A stretch of DNA of 64,000 nt, from positions 3,283 through 67,282 of the forward strand of contig NZ_JAKKIE010000020.1 of assembly GCF_021742065.1 (NCBI RefSeq), given 5' to 3'. This DNA comes from Rhizorhapis sp. SPR117 (GTDB lineage: Bacteria; Pseudomonadota; Alphaproteobacteria; Sphingomonadales; Sphingomonadaceae). Below are positions 63,928-64,000 of this stretch, one piece after another. The position numbers and the translations under genes are program-made. Below the pieces are notes generated by a model. That model was not told the DNA's origin. It did not search any database and worked only from the letters and a program-made list of their open reading frames with translations. The stretch's first letter is position 1. The number at the start of each line of letters is the position of its first letter.

Positions 63928-64000
63928 TCACCTGAATCCGAAGTTCGCTTCATTGTTTTCTGGCAGAAGCGTTTGACGGCGGCGAGGATCTCGTCGGCGG
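63924..64000 (-). mobile_element. C-terminal end of an IS630-like transposase (cut by window edge)
   Basis: The minus strand from the window edge is open and encodes ADEILAAVKRFCQKTMKR..., ending at TAG 63924-63926. The DEIxxAVxRFCQKT pattern is how I remember the C-terminus of some IS630-family transposases. Only 25 codons are visible, so the family is inferred. The stop codon overlaps the end of the flippase gene, so the element abuts it directly. Terminal inverted repeats would lie outside or could not be resolved. Confidence 0.5.

Overview
The window is a gene-dense chromosomal segment of an alphaproteobacterium, most likely a sphingomonad (Sphingomonadaceae, e.g. Sphingobium, Sphingomonas or Novosphingobium). 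The evidence is a GC-rich coding style, a divergent hemC/tsaD pair, an rne - amidase - PBP1A - prfB block, an alpha operon without rpsD, an ftsK-lolA pair, and many sphingomonad-type DUF proteins (DUF3035, DUF3297, DUF6491). I see no rRNA, tRNA or CRISPR array. Assignments come from reading motifs and comparing with remembered families; no database search was run.

Layout. 0-9 kb: ileS-lspA-lipoprotein, then pyrD-ggt and a fatty acyl-CoA ligase. 8.8-11.3 kb: a DUF6491 lipoprotein, glyoxalase I/II and a SIMPL-domain protein. 11.3-12.7 kb: a small AT-richer insert with a DUF3800 gene and a start-less ORF resembling phage-type RNases; this is the only clearly accessory patch. 12.8-21 kb: TPR/hydrolase pair, thrS, infC (apparently starting at ATA), msrA coupled to a 51-residue membrane protein, DUF72, GFA-family protein and an aminotransferase. 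20.9-25.5 kb: pabB/pabC diverging from rpsM-rpsK-rpoA-rplQ. 25.6-35 kb: a frameshifted prolyl oligopeptidase, a DsbA-family protein with a very long N-terminal extension following a BepA-like M48/TPR protease, and RNase E with a long leader. 34-41 kb: amidase, PBP1A, prfB, an exported methyltransferase-like lipoprotein, maiA and an AraC regulator. 42-53 kb: Tyr/Gly-rich lipoprotein, isoaspartyl peptidase, ispG, ftsK, lolA, xthA-ribA-L,D-transpeptidase, typA and DUF3297. 53-64 kb: aminopeptidase P, oligopeptidase B, a hydrolase, hemC-hemD(X), tsaD-gpsA, a polysaccharide flippase, and the end of an IS630-like transposase at the window edge.

Functional themes. Translation is strongly represented (ileS, thrS, infC, prfB, typA, tsaD, ribosomal proteins), as is the envelope (lspA, lolA, amidase, PBP1A, L,D-transpeptidase, BepA-like protease with DsbA-like oxidoreductase, flippase). 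Cofactor pathways include heme (hemC, hemD), folate (pabB, pabC), riboflavin (ribA), isoprenoids (ispG) and pyrimidines (pyrD). Many neighbouring genes overlap by 1-8 bases, which indicates translational coupling.

The most notable signals are the ATA start of infC; the DUF3800 plus nuclease-like patch; the DsbA fusion beside a BepA-like protease; a HemD-HemX-like fusion with an internal start signal; a hidden 51-residue membrane protein gene; and a family of TCGTCA-bounded palindromic elements, two of which are composite (about 91-92 bp) and sit exactly between convergent genes.
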